From the NCBI GenBank assembly GCA_943704415.1, contig CALSCO010000325.1, forward strand, positions 1 through 20,915: a DNA stretch of 20,915 bases. Reading direction: 5' to 3'. The translations under genes were made by a program, and so were the position numbers. The DNA comes from Parvularia atlantis. Lineage: Eukaryota > Opisthokonta > Rotosphaerida. Positions 1-10,008 of this stretch are shown here, in pieces; position 1 is the stretch's first letter; the number at the start of each line of letters is the position of its first letter. The notes below the pieces were generated by a model. That model saw nothing but the letters and a program-made list of their open reading frames with translations, had not been told where the DNA came from and did no database searches.

Positions 1-249
1 CCCCCCCGCGCGCTGCCACCGCCACCACCCGCGTCACGTGCGTTGCGCGCCACGACACCGCAGTGCCAACCGTGCCACGCGCACGCCCGCCTGACGCGGC
101 GCGCGGCGCGGTGCGCGTGGCGTGCGCGGCACCGTGGACGTGGCGGCTCGCTGTGGCGTGCGCGGCATGTGGCGATGGCATCTTCCGCACGCAGCGGCCC
201 CCCGTACGCACGCGCAACCCTCCGCTGACACGCGCGTGGCGCACCTCAG
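1..249. other. Upstream edge of the ELAPOR-like gene, unresolved
   Basis: Very GC-rich stretch starting with a run of seven C. A 3' splice site with a good branch motif (CTGACAC then CTCAG) ends at 249, so the region holds the last part of an intron and probably part or all of the first exon(s) with the signal peptide. ATGs at 167 and 175 could start translation: 167 reads through without splicing, and 175 works with an intron at 204-249. Neither gives a convincing signal peptide, so no start is chosen. A CACGTG palindrome lies at 35-40. Confidence 0.4.
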
Positions 250-3200
250 CGACGCGTGCACCGCCGACGACATCGGCCACACGTACCTCCCCTGCGACCA
301 GTCGTCTCAGACGCGCGTCGGCGTCTACTTCTACACGCGGCCGTGCCAGCCGACCGGTGTGGCGCCGCGCCCGGTCCTCTCCTTTCCTCCCCCGCGTGCT
401 CACGCCACGTGCCGCGCGCTCTGCAGACGCCGCGCCGCTGCCGGCGGCCGTCCCCAACCTGCCGTGCAGTGCGTCGGTCAAGTTTGCGGGCGCAGCCACG
501 CCTTGCTCATGGTTGGCGCGCCGCAGACATCCAGTGCGACGCCGGCTCGCGCCTGCCCTTCGGGGCGACCTCCTGTGCCGCCTGCGAGCCCGGCACGTAC
601 AGCATCGGCGGCGCAGACCTGTACACGAGCTGGGACACGTGCGTGGCGCGCGCCGTGTTTGGCGTACCCGCCGGACGCGGCGCCTGACCTGCGCCGATCA
701 GTATGCCGCTGCCGTTCCGCACCGACTGCACCGGCACCAACTGCGACGGTCTGTCCCGGGGCGCACAACCGCGCTGCACGCCCACCTCCTGACCCGATCG
801 TGCGCCCGCATAGTGTGGTACCCGAACGGCACCTACGTCGCCACGGCCAACGTGACCGGCTTCCACAACGTCGACGCGCGCCTTTATCTCGTGGCGCAGT
901 TTGTGCGCAACTCGGGCAACTACATCCAGTTTGCCTTCCGCGTCGACGCCGAGAACTGCGGCTCGTCGCTGTCGTGCGATGGGTGCGCCGCGCGCCTGTG
1001 CCCGCGCGGCCCTCCGCTTACCGACGCCGCCCGCAGCCTGCGCTTCTACATCGGCAATGTGCTTGTCATGCCGCTCGTCTCGACCTCGCTCACGTGGCAG
1101 ACCGTGCGCTTCAACGTCTCGGCCGGCACGCACGAGTTCCGCTGGACATACCACAAGGACTACAGCATCTCGTTCGGCGAAGACCGCGCGGCGATCCAGT
1201 CGATCGAGCTGTTTGGCACCAAGACCTTCACGGAGGAGTGCGCCAAGTGCCCGCCGGGCACGTTCAGCCAGGGCCAGGGCAACTCGGCGTGCAAGGAGTG
1301 CGTGCTGCCGCTTGGCTGCTTTGACTGGGCGTCTGTGCGGGGCCGCTGACGCTGCACCGGCGCGGCAGGTGCGACTACAATAAGATCACGAGCGACAGTG
1401 GCATGAGCACGTGCACGCCGTGCGGCGCGAACGAGTACGCCTTCACCGACAGCTCCAAGTGCACGCCGCTGCCGGCCTGCACCGCGCGCGACTACTTTGT
1501 GCGCAACAAGCCGTGCCAGGCCAACGGCAAGTTCGACCAGGAGGCCGTGGTCAAGGACATCGTGCCGGGCGTGATCAAGGCGTGCGACCCGTCCAACCCG
1601 GCCTCGGTCGCGCCGCCGGCGGTGCAGACGCAGCTGCCGTGCACGTGCGACAAGGGCCTTGTGCTCCAGAACGGCGTGTGCCGCACCTGCCCGGCGGGCC
1701 AGGCCTCGTACGGCGGCACGTGCAACACGTGCCCCGCGGGCTCGGCCGCGCCCAACATGATCGAGGTAACCGACTGGTGCGTGCACTCCGCCCGCCGCGA
1801 GCACTGGCCTTGTGGAGCTGACGGGGCGGCGGCACGCAGGTCCTCGCTCCCGCCCATCTTCAAGACGACGTGCCTGGGCGACTGCGACCCCGGGGGCTGG
1901 CTCCCGCGCGGCTCGGCGATCCACACGGGCTACAACTTCCGGCAGTCGATGGACTCGTACCTCAACACGGTCCAGACGTTTGCCAACGATCAGGGCACAA
2001 TCAACTTCAACCTGGCCATGGCCGTCTCGGGCTCGTACTGGTACCGGCGCGACGTCTTCCTGCAGTTTGTCGTCTCGAACCAGACCGACGGCCAGCTCAT
2101 CTCGGCCACGCTGCGCCCGAGCTACTCGGCCGGCACGCTCGTCGTCAGCAATGCCACGTTCTCGATCACCAATGCGGGCACGTACAACATCACCTGGCGC
2201 TTCCACGTGGGCGACGGCGGCGGCTTTGACCGCAACACCTACGCCGAACTCACGGCCGTGCGCTTCACGGGCATCGCCGACGGCGGCGCGTACCGCTGCC
2301 AGCCGTGCCCGCCGGGCTTTGGCACGAGCGTGCCGGGCGCGGTCAACTGCGACGAGTGCAAGCCGGGCACGTACAGCGCCGCCTCGGGCGACGTCTGCAA
2401 GCCCGTGCCCGACGGCTACTTTACCAGCACGTACCGCGCGACCTCGTACGTCGCGTGTGGCCCGGGCACGACGTCCAACGCCAACCGCACCGACTGCGAG
2501 ACCGACTGCACCCTCGCCGCCCATGGCGTGCAGCTGCACCCGAACCATAACCCCCAGCTCAAGTACGACCTCAGCCCGCTCAGCAACCCGGAGCGCATGT
2601 ACTTTGCCGGCGTCGACTCGTCCTACAACAGCTACTTCCTCAACATGTGCTACCGCGGCGTGTCCAACGTGACCTGCTTCACCGACGACGGCACCCCCGT
2701 GCCCTCATTCGCGTGCCAGACGGTCAAGGGTGCGCTTCCGATGCCCGCGCGCGGCATGCACCCGTCCGCTCACATGCACGCGCGCGCGCGCCGCCGCAGG
2801 ATGGGGCTACTCGGTTGACCTCGGCAGCATTATCGGCTTCACGGCGCTGCAGCCGATGTCCGACGCGCACAAGGGTGCGCTGCGCGCCCGTGACAGCACG
2901 TGTGTGCCTGGTCTGACGATGTGCCGGCCCGCGACAGGCCTCATCGTCACCTTTGGCAACGGCACACCCGGTTGCGGAGCCACCTACGGCACGGCGCAGC
3001 CCCGCCGCACCAACATGACAATGATCTGCGACCTCCAAGCTGGCGTCGGCACGCCCACGGGCAAGTACAACGCGACGGTGGAGTACCCGGCGCGGAGCTG
3101 CGTCTACAACTTTGTCTGGCGCACCAAGTACGCCTGCCCCGTCTGCAACGACGCCGACTTTGAGTTCGACGCCGAGCCGTGCATCAACGGGTACAAGGCG

Positions 3201-4003
3201 TTCACGTACCGCAAGCTGTACGACTGCTACGGCGAGCCGAAGCCGGACAAGGTCCCCGCGCCGCAGCGGTGCTACCTGTGCCCGCGCGACGCGCGCAACA
3301 CGACGTGCAGCGGCCGGGGCTCGTGTGATGAGACCTCGGGCCTGTGCAACTGCCAGTCAGTCTGGACAGGCCCGGCGTGCAACGAGTGCAACACGGGCTA
3401 CTTTGGTCAGAACTGCCAGAACGGTGCGCGCGCTCGCCGCGTGTGCGTACGCGATGATCGGCTCATGCACGCGCGCCGCCTGCGCGCAGCCTGCCCCGGC
3501 GGCGCGCGCAACCCGTGCAGCGCGCACGGCCAATGCGACGCCGGCGTGACGGGCACGGGCGTGTGCGCGTGCAGCACGGGCTGGACGGGCGCGGCGTGCA
3601 ACGTGTGCGCGGCCGGCTTTGACGGACCCAACTGCGAGCGTGCGTGGGCGTGCGACGCACGCACGGAGAGGTGGGCTGACCGGGTGCGCCGCCAGCGCTG
3701 CCCGCCGCGATCACCGACGTGCTGCCGGGCTGGGCCATCCTGCTCATCATCGTGGCCGTGATCGGCTTGGTCGTCGCGGCCGTGCTCCTGTACCGCGCGA
3801 AGAAGGCGGTGCGTGTCTCGCCGCGCGGCACGTGGCACAAGGGCGCTCACGCGCGACGCCAGGCCGAGTACAAGTACTCGCGGCTGCTGTCGAGCCAGCC
3901 GATCGAGCTGGGCGACGATGACGCCCCCGGCACGCCGGGCGACAACCTCGGCGGCCTGCCCAACGACGAGGAGCGCGAGCGGGCGGAGAACGAGCGGGTG
4001 TGA
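250..4003 (+). CDS. ELAPOR1: ELAPOR (KIAA1324/EIG121)-like type I membrane protein with two EGF-like modules; 5' end not resolved
   Basis: Exons: 250-356, 427-468, 527-638, 702-748, 814-982, 1037-1330, 1369-1776, 1840-2729, 2800-2874, 2938-3423, 3490-3639, 3696-3808, 3863-4003, giving 1010 residues plus stop. The spliced protein follows animal ELAPOR1/2 end to end. It has the N-terminal CTADDIGHTYLPCD block, repeated GCC2/GCC3 cysteine motifs (CPPGTFS, CKPGTYS, CGPGTTSN), the WSSLPPIF turn, ACTARDYF, and a C-terminal MRH-like region with CVYNFVW and YACPVCNDADF. A single membrane helix follows at about 3718-3795, then a basic stop-transfer and the conserved cytosolic EYKYSRL motif. Known family role: an endolysosomal/Golgi transmembrane protein linked to autophagy, vesicle traffic and granule maturation. 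Unlike animal ELAPOR, two EGF-like modules (about 3270-3640) sit between the MRH-like part and the helix. Several introns are multiples of three without stops; their removal is supported by alignment to family spacing. It converges on UGDH with 236 bp between stops. The signal peptide was not located. Confidence 0.86.
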
Positions 4004-4239
4004 GGCGACTCGTAAGCGCGTTCTTTAGAGCGGGGGGGCCTGGGAGGTGAAAGAGCGTGCAGACGGTGTGAGGTTGTGCGAGGGCGTGACGCGGACTGTG
4101 TGCGTGGGGTGGCGTTCTGTGTGGCAACGGGCGGGAGCATGTACGAGCAGTTTGGACATGGTGCATGCGTGGTGGAAAACCGACAAACGAAAAACGACGA
4201 TGAAACAAGCAATGGTTAGTGAGGCGACGGCGCGGAGGG

Positions 4240-6228
4240 CTACTGGTGCTGAGGCTTGCCGATCGCGTGCACCTTGAAGCCGATCTTGCGCAGCTGCGTC
4301 GCATCGAGCATGAGGCGGCCGTCGAAGATGAACGCGGGCTTGTTCATCGAGTCAAACACGGCCTGTGGGGCGCGCAGGCGTCAGCACGGCGGCGGGTCAG
4401 CGATGTGCACGCGCGCGTGCCTGGTAGTCGAGCGTCTTGAACTCGTCCCACTCGGTGCACACGACGATCGCGTCGGCGCCCTTGACGGCCTCGAGCGCGC
4501 TCGGCATGACGTGCAGGCACTTGGGCACTGCGAGGGGTGTGAGCGTGAGCGTGCCAGGCCGCGCGTGTGCAACACGCAGCGACGCACCGCGCTCCTGCAT
4601 CAGCGCGTTGGGCGCGCCCTCGTACTCGCCCGTGATGTCCGAGACCATCTGCTCGCGCGAGACCTGCGGGTCGTACACGGCGACGATGGCGCTCTCCTCG
4701 AGCAGGTAGCTGTTGCGGCGCGTGAGGGGCACGGCAACGCCACGCGCGCGACATGCCGCACCGCGCGACGTAGATCGACGCCGACTCGCGCGTGTCGCCC
4801 GTGTCCTTCTTGAACGCGAAGCCGAGGAGCGCGATGCGCTTGCCCGAGATCGTGTTGAACAGGCTCTTGATGATGTTGCCCACGAAGCGCTTCTTCTGGT
4901 AGTCGTTCATGACGATGACCTGCGCGGCGCAAGCGTGAGGCGCGGTGGACGGGCGCGCGCGCGCGCACACACACACCTGTCGCCAGTAGTCGGCCACCTC
5001 AATCAGGTTGAGCGACTCGCACAGGTAGACCAGGTTGAGGATATCCTTTTGGAAGCAGCTGCCGCCGAAGCCTGGGCCGCGCGCGCAGTAAGCACAGCGC
5101 AGCCGCGGCGCACAGACGGCCAGCACACGCGCACGCACCGACCGAGGCCTTGAGGAACTTGGGGCCGATGCGGCTGTCGGTGCCGACGGCGTAGGCGACC
5201 TCGTCCACGTCGGCGCCGGTGGCCTCGCAGAGGGCACTGAGCGCGTTGATGGACGAGATGCGCTGGGCGAGCATGGCGTTGGCGGCCTGCGCGGCGGGTG
5301 AGCGACACAAAGGACAGCGCGGGCGGCCGAGTGCGCACCAGCTTGGACAGCTCGGACGACCACAGGTTCATGGTAATGATGCGCTCGCGCGGGACCCAGC
5401 GCGCGTAGACGTCGACGAGGGCGGCCTGCGCCTGGAGGCCTGCGGCGGTCTGGAGCGAGCCGATGAGGACGCGGTCGGGCTTCTCGAGGTCGCGGATGGC
5501 CGTGCCCTCGGCGAGGAACTCGGGGTTGGAGAGGATCTGGAACGAGAGGCCGGGCTTGGCGTTGGACTCGAGGATGACGCGCATGCTTTCGGCTGTTGTG
5601 CGCGCGTGCAGATTGATGAGTGAGGACAGCACAAGCACGGGGAGGAGGAGGACGCACCGGTCTTGCACGGCACGGTCGACTTCTCGACGACAATCTTGTT
5701 GCTCGTGGCGACCTCGGCGATGCGGCGCGTCGCGCGCTCAACGAAGCGCAGGTCGGCGGCGCTGCCCTTGCCGATGCCCTGCGTCTTGGTCGGCGTGTTG
5801 ACCGAGACGAAGATGATGTCGGCGCGGCGGATCGCGTCGTCCACGTCGGTGCTGAAGAACAGGTTGCGCCCGCGGCACGCTGTCGATGCGCCCGCCAGTG
5901 GTCGCTGCCGTGAGCCTATGCGCACGTGACGCGAGGGGGCGCACCCTTGACGATCTCGTCCAGGCCGGGCTCGTAGATCGGCAGCGTGTCCGAGTTCCAC
6001 GCGGCCACGCGCGCGGTCGAGATGTCGACGACCTCGACGCGCACGTCGGGCGCCTTGTACGCGATCATCGCGCACGTGGGGCCGCCGACATACCCTGGCC
6101 CCCGCGGCGCGCGTGCGGCGTGAGCGGGATGCGCCCGTGCGGGCTGCGCGACAGGCCGCTGACGCACCGGCGCCGATGCAGCACACGTGCACCTTGAACG
6201 CGGTCGTTCCCTGACCCATGTCGGCCAT
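4240..6228 (-). CDS. UGDH: UDP-glucose 6-dehydrogenase
   Basis: Exons on the minus strand: 6228-6168, 6094-5945, 5879-5658, 5592-5339, 5286-5139, 5071-4977, 4919-4762, 4709-4588, 4527-4421, 4362-4240; 479 aa, the usual length. It oxidises UDP-glucose to UDP-glucuronate with two NAD+, supplying glycan and cell-wall precursors in the cytosol. Visible: the Rossmann motif [13 protein letters not shown] (assembled across intron 1), [43 protein letters not shown], the catalytic-cysteine motif [10 protein letters not shown] (Cys284, human Cys276 plus the 8-residue longer N-terminus), [14 protein letters not shown] and KPAFIFDGR. The start at 6228 is the first ATG after an in-frame upstream stretch with no similarity; a second ATG lies three codons later. 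The last intron (4363-4420) has a GC donor, required by both frame and family spacing. It is divergent from WDR26 and shares a 136 bp CCAAT-containing gap. Confidence 0.97.
4363..4420 (-). other. GC-AG intron in UGDH (donor CAG|GCACGC)
   Basis: Phase-0 intron. With the GC donor the protein reads [15 protein letters not shown], the same length as the human family block between LDY and KPAF. The nearest GT downstream puts the next exon out of frame. Ends CACAG. Confidence 0.9.
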
Positions 6229-6364
6229 GTCGCGCGGCGTGGTGGGCGGCACGGGATCTGCGGCGCGTGCGGCGCGCCCGCGTGAGGCACGGCGCGTGCG
6301 GCCAGGGGGCCACGTGCGAGTTAAGTGTGGCCAACACGAGGCGTCAGCCAATCAGCGCCCAACA
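6229..6364. promoter_or_regulatory. Divergent UGDH / WDR26 promoter gap
   Basis: The 136 bp between the UGDH start and the proposed WDR26 start hold a textbook NF-Y site (CAGCCAATCAG, CCAAT core 6348-6352) and a CACGTG E-box-like palindrome at 6311-6316. The CCAAT core is about 120 bp upstream of the UGDH ATG but only 12 bp before the proposed WDR26 ATG. If NF-Y serves WDR26 as well, its transcript may start downstream of 6365. Inference from sequence only. Confidence 0.5.
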
Positions 6365-6766
6365 ATGGCCGCGCTTTGGCAGCCACACTGGGTGTGCTCG
6401 CACTGCGTTTTGCGTTCGCGCTGTTGACCTTGCTCGTCCTCATTCGCGCCTTGTGCTGCGCTCTGCTGGCGCTTGCCGTGCCGCCCGTCGTACTCGCCCT
6501 GCTCGTTGCTGTCGTTCTGCTCGCGGTCACAGCGCGGCCGCAGAAGAAGCGCCGTCGGACGCGCGGCGGATGGACTGATGACGTCGTGCGTGCGACAGGC
6601 GACAGCCGCGCTCGCGCGAACCCCCGCGCAGCAACAACGCCGCCGCCGCCGCCGCCCGCCGCACCAGCACCCGCCGCGGCCGCGCACCCCCGCGACGAGG
6701 ACGGCGCGGACGACGACGACGACGCCAACGCCGCCGAGGCCTGGGAGCAGCAGCAGCAGCAGCAGC

Positions 6767-6849
<83 letters not shown>

Positions 6850-9331
6850 CAGCTGCTGCAGCAGAGGCGGCGCAAGCGGCAGCGCACGATGGTGACGAGC
6901 AGCGGCAACGGCAGCTGCAACGGCAGCAGCAACGGCAGCAGCAGTGGCGGCAGCAGCGCAGGCGGCGGCAGCGCCGAGGGCCCTGCCAGCAACGGCGCCG
7001 ACCACGCCATGGCCGTAAGCAACGGGGCCGGCGCCGGCGGCGACAGCTGGGCCATGTTTGAGCGCGAGGAGGTCGTGCGGCTGCTGATCCAGGCCATAAA
7101 CGAGCTCGGCTACGCGTGCGCTGCCCAGCGCGATGCGCGATCACCACCACTCGCGCGCTGATGGCGTCACGCAGGCACGCCGCTCGCGCGCTTGAGAGCG
7201 AGTCGGGCTACGTGCTCGAGGACCCCGCCGTCGCCGCGTTCCGCCAGAGCATCCTCGGCGGCCAGTGGGCGCTGGTGCGTCAACACCTCGCTGACCGACA
7301 AGCACGGCATCTGACGTTCGTGCGCGCCAGGTCGAGGAGCTCCTGCCGAAGCTCAGCTTCAAGTCACCCGAGCGGCTGCAGCGCGCCATGTTCAGCGTGC
7401 GCCAGCAAAAGTTCCTCGAGCTGCTTGAGCGTCACGACGCGCACGGGGCGCTGCTCGTCCTGCGTAACGAGCTCTCGGGCCTGAACATGGACGCCAAGCG
7501 CCTGCACAAGCTGTCGAGGTTCGTGCGCACACGGCCGTTTGCGGCGCTGACACAGCGTGCAAGCTTCATGATGTGCGCGAGCGCCGAGGACCTGCGCGCG
7601 CGCGCAAACTGGGATGGCGCGGCGGGGCTATCGCGCTCGCAGGTGCTCGCGGAAGTGCAGCGTACGTCGCATGTGCTCCGCATGTTTGGTGTGCAGCGCC
7701 TCACACGTGCCCGCGTGCACCAGAGCACCTCTCGGCCTCGTCGATGATGCTCGACGGGCGCCTGCAGAAGCTCCTGCAGCAGGCGATGCAACACCAGGTG
7801 CGCCGCCTCGAGTTTGTCGCGACCGCTGACGCGTGTGCACGGCCGCAGGTCGCGCAGTGCTCCTACCACAACGTGCGCGAGACGCCGCGGACGCTGTACG
7901 AGGACCACCACTGCGACGAGTGCGTGCGCGGGCGCGTGCGTGAGTGGCCGCGCTGTGCTCGAACGGCGCGCACGACGCAGGACCGTTGTGCCGCAGCGCA
8001 CGCTGTTCACGCTGCAGGGACACACGGACGAGGTGTGGTTCGTGGCCTACTCGCACGACGGGCGCTTCCTGGCGTCGGCGTCCAAGGACACAACGGTGAT
8101 TATCTGGAGCGTGGAGGTGCGCGCGCGCACGTCGGTGTGAGCTGTCGCGGTGCCCCCCCCTGAACCGCGTGCACGCAGCTGCGACGGCGCGTGCACACGC
8201 TCTCGCAGCACCAGAAGCCAATCTCATATGTCGCGTGGAGCCCGGACGACTCGCTGCTGCTCTCGTGCGGCAACGACACGCTGATCAAGCTGTGGACGAC
8301 GTCGGTGCGTGGACGCATCTGCGCTGCGGACGCGCGGCTGAGCGGCGGGCGCAGAGCGGGCGCTACGTGCGCGAGTTTGGGCGGCACACGGAGGCGGTGA
8401 CGGCCGTGGCGTGGCTGCCGGGCAACCGGTACTTTGTCTCTGCGGGGCTCGACAAGAAGATCTTCATGTGGGTGCGTGCGCTGCCCGTGCTGCCTGCGGC
8501 CGCCGGACCGTACTGATGCGTGCGCGGCAGGACCTCGACGGCAACGTGCTGCAGGCGTGGAACGGCGCGCGGATAACAGACATGACGATGAACATCGAGG
8601 GCACCAAGTTTGTGGCGATCTGCCAGGACAAGCGCGTGCTCGTGTACCGCATGGGGCGGCCGTCGGAGGAATTGTGCGTCGCGTGTTCTGCGGGCTCTGT
8701 GCGCGGTGCGACTGACGTGACGGCGCGCGCATGCAGCCACATCCAGGAGGCCGAGACGGTGACGTGCGTGTCGCTGTCGAGGGACGGGCGCTATGCGCTG
8801 GTCAACGTGGCGTCCAAGGTGCGCATTGATGATCGCAGCTGCTCGGTGGCTGAGTGAGGCACGGCATCGGCGTGCGCAGGAGATCCACCTGTGGGACCTC
8901 GAGACGCGCCGGCTCGTGACCAAGTACATCGGGCAGCAGCAGCACCGGTTCATCATCCGCTCTTGCTTTGGCGGGCTGAACGAGGCCTTTGTGCTGAGCG
9001 GGAGCGAGGGTGCGTCACGGCGCGACAAGTGCGCGGGCGCGCCTGACTTGCGGCACGGGCGCAGACTCGCAGGTGTACCTGTGGCATCGCCACACGCAGC
9101 AGCTGCTGCAGGTGCTGCCGGGGCACGCCAACGTGGTCAACAGCGTTGCCTGGTCGACCGTGGACCTTGCGCAGTTTGCGTCGGCGAGGTGTGCGCTGGG
9201 CCGCACGCAATCGCGCCACCGTCTGATGCGCCGCCCCCAGCGACGACGGCACCGTGCGCGTGTGGGGCCCCGCGGCGGCGGTCGCCGCCCCGGCCGCCGC
9301 GGACGGCGACGACGCGTCGGCGATGCAGTGA
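6365..9331 (+). CDS. WDR26: WDR26/Gid7-like subunit of the CTLH/GID E3 ubiquitin ligase
   Basis: Exons: 6365-6391 (tentative), 6544-7115, 7175-7274, 7331-7518, 7564-7661, 7724-7797, 7849-7935, 7997-8116, 8179-8304, 8355-8471, 8531-8673, 8737-8818, 8880-9009, 9065-9188, 9241-9331; about 692 aa. Order: a low-complexity N-terminus with basic clusters (KKRRR, RRRKRQR), an acidic run, Q7 and a His-Glu repeat; a LisH helix (REEVVRLLIQAINELGY); CTLH (FRQSILGGQWAL, QQKFLELLE, MCASAEDLRARANWDG); then WD40 blades including EVWFVAYSHDG, SKDTTVIIW, AWSPDD, LWDLETRRLV, FIIRSCFGG and ASASDDGTVRVWGP. All match human WDR26 in order. Known role: scaffold or substrate-recruiting subunit of the CTLH ligase (yeast Gid7). 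The start is uncertain: the long second exon has no in-frame ATG before 6889, so either the 27-nt first exon is real or translation begins at 6889, leaving the repeats untranslated. The donor of intron 7 may be 7924 rather than 7936. The 7519-7563 intron ends AAG. Confidence 0.93.
6748..6849 (+). repeat. CAG tract followed by 13 copies of CACGAG
   Basis: Seven CAG codons (6748-6768) run straight into 13 perfect CACGAG hexamers (6769-6846) and one more CAC. In the WDR26 frame this encodes Q7 and then an uninterrupted alternating His-Glu tract. The perfection of the array suggests recent slippage. Confidence 0.97.
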
Positions 9332-9382
9332 AAGCCATTGTGACGCTGTAGGCCTACGTGGTACTTTTGCACTTCTGCACGA

Positions 9383-9945
9383 ATGTCGAGCGGCGAGAAG
9401 GCTGACAGCTTTGACGGGGCGGCTGCGCTCGTTCTGCCGGAGCGGCCCGCGCGCGTCGAGCCGTGGGAGGACGTGGGCGCGTGGCTGTGGCAGACACCGT
9501 GCGTGTCGTCCAGCCTGGCGTACTCGTGCTTCTCGAGCGTCGCCTTTACCCTCTCGGCGGCCTTTGTGACGCGTGCGTGCGCCTGCCGTTCGAGCTGTGC
9601 ACTGAGCGCGCCGTCGCAGGGCGGCCCTTCTCCGCGGCCCTGTACGGGCTGGGCGCGTTCACCGTGACGGGGCCGCTGACGTGGTGCGTGGCGTGTGCGC
9701 GGGTTGGCGGGTGCATGAACGACTGAGGCACGCGTGCGTGCACGAGAAGGCAGCTGTGCAAGTATCGCCGCCGCAAAAAGAAGGAGGCGATCTTCGAGAT
9801 GATGACGAAGCAGTCCGTGCCCGTCGACCCCGTGACGCTCAAGCCGCTCGCGCCGTCCCAGCCGCAGACGAAGATCGACTCGCCTGCCGAGGACGCCAAG
9901 CCCGCCGACGCACCGCCGGCAGCGCCCGCAGCCCGCGGCAAGTGA
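9383..9945 (+). CDS. COX20: COX20-like cytochrome c oxidase assembly protein
   Basis: Exons 9383-9572, 9620-9683, 9750-9945; 149 aa (human COX20 118). Family role: an inner-mitochondrial-membrane chaperone that stabilises newly made Cox2 during complex IV assembly. Visible: an N-terminal soluble part, then the family signature TPC directly before helix 1 (SSSLAYSCFSSVAFTLSAAF), a short charged loop (VTRRP), helix 2 (SAALYGLGAFTVTGPLTW), and the trailing motif W-x-x-C-K-Y-R with a basic run, matching human WFHCRYNYAKQR in spacing. The C-terminus is Pro/Ala-rich and unconserved. The second intron is best read as GTGCGT...AAG (9684-9749), which keeps human spacing; GTGGCG...CAG at 9687-9753 is an in-frame alternative changing one residue. 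The ATG at 9383 lies only 51 bp after the WDR26 stop on the same strand. The stop is 63 bp from the convergent gene's stop. Confidence 0.8.
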
Positions 9946-10008
9946 CGCCCCGCCGCGCAGAACGTGTGCAGCGACACGCACCCAAGCACACACACGGCAT
10001 TGTGCGTC

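Noticed and set aside
1160-2548. 462-aa open frame on the minus strand opposite the ELAPOR-like exons
   Set aside because: Low-complexity Arg/Ala/Val composition typical of antisense to GC-rich codons. The plus strand carries clear homology throughout.
4004-4239. Gap between the ELAPOR-like and UGDH stops, checked for small genes or RNAs
   Set aside because: Only short frames without homology and no stable RNA fold obvious by eye; read as two 3' UTRs. The same applies to 14053-14265.
6586-6631. Possible extra intron (GTGCGT...CGCAG) near the WDR26 N-terminus
   Set aside because: Removing its 46 nt shifts out of the frame that leads to LisH, and it has no branch-like motif.
6544-6888. Frame-2 reading of the repeat exon (poly-Ser then Thr-Ser repeat) as the true N-terminus of WDR26
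   Set aside because: It does not connect in phase to the LisH exon, whereas frame 1 continues directly into REEVVRLLIQAINELGY.
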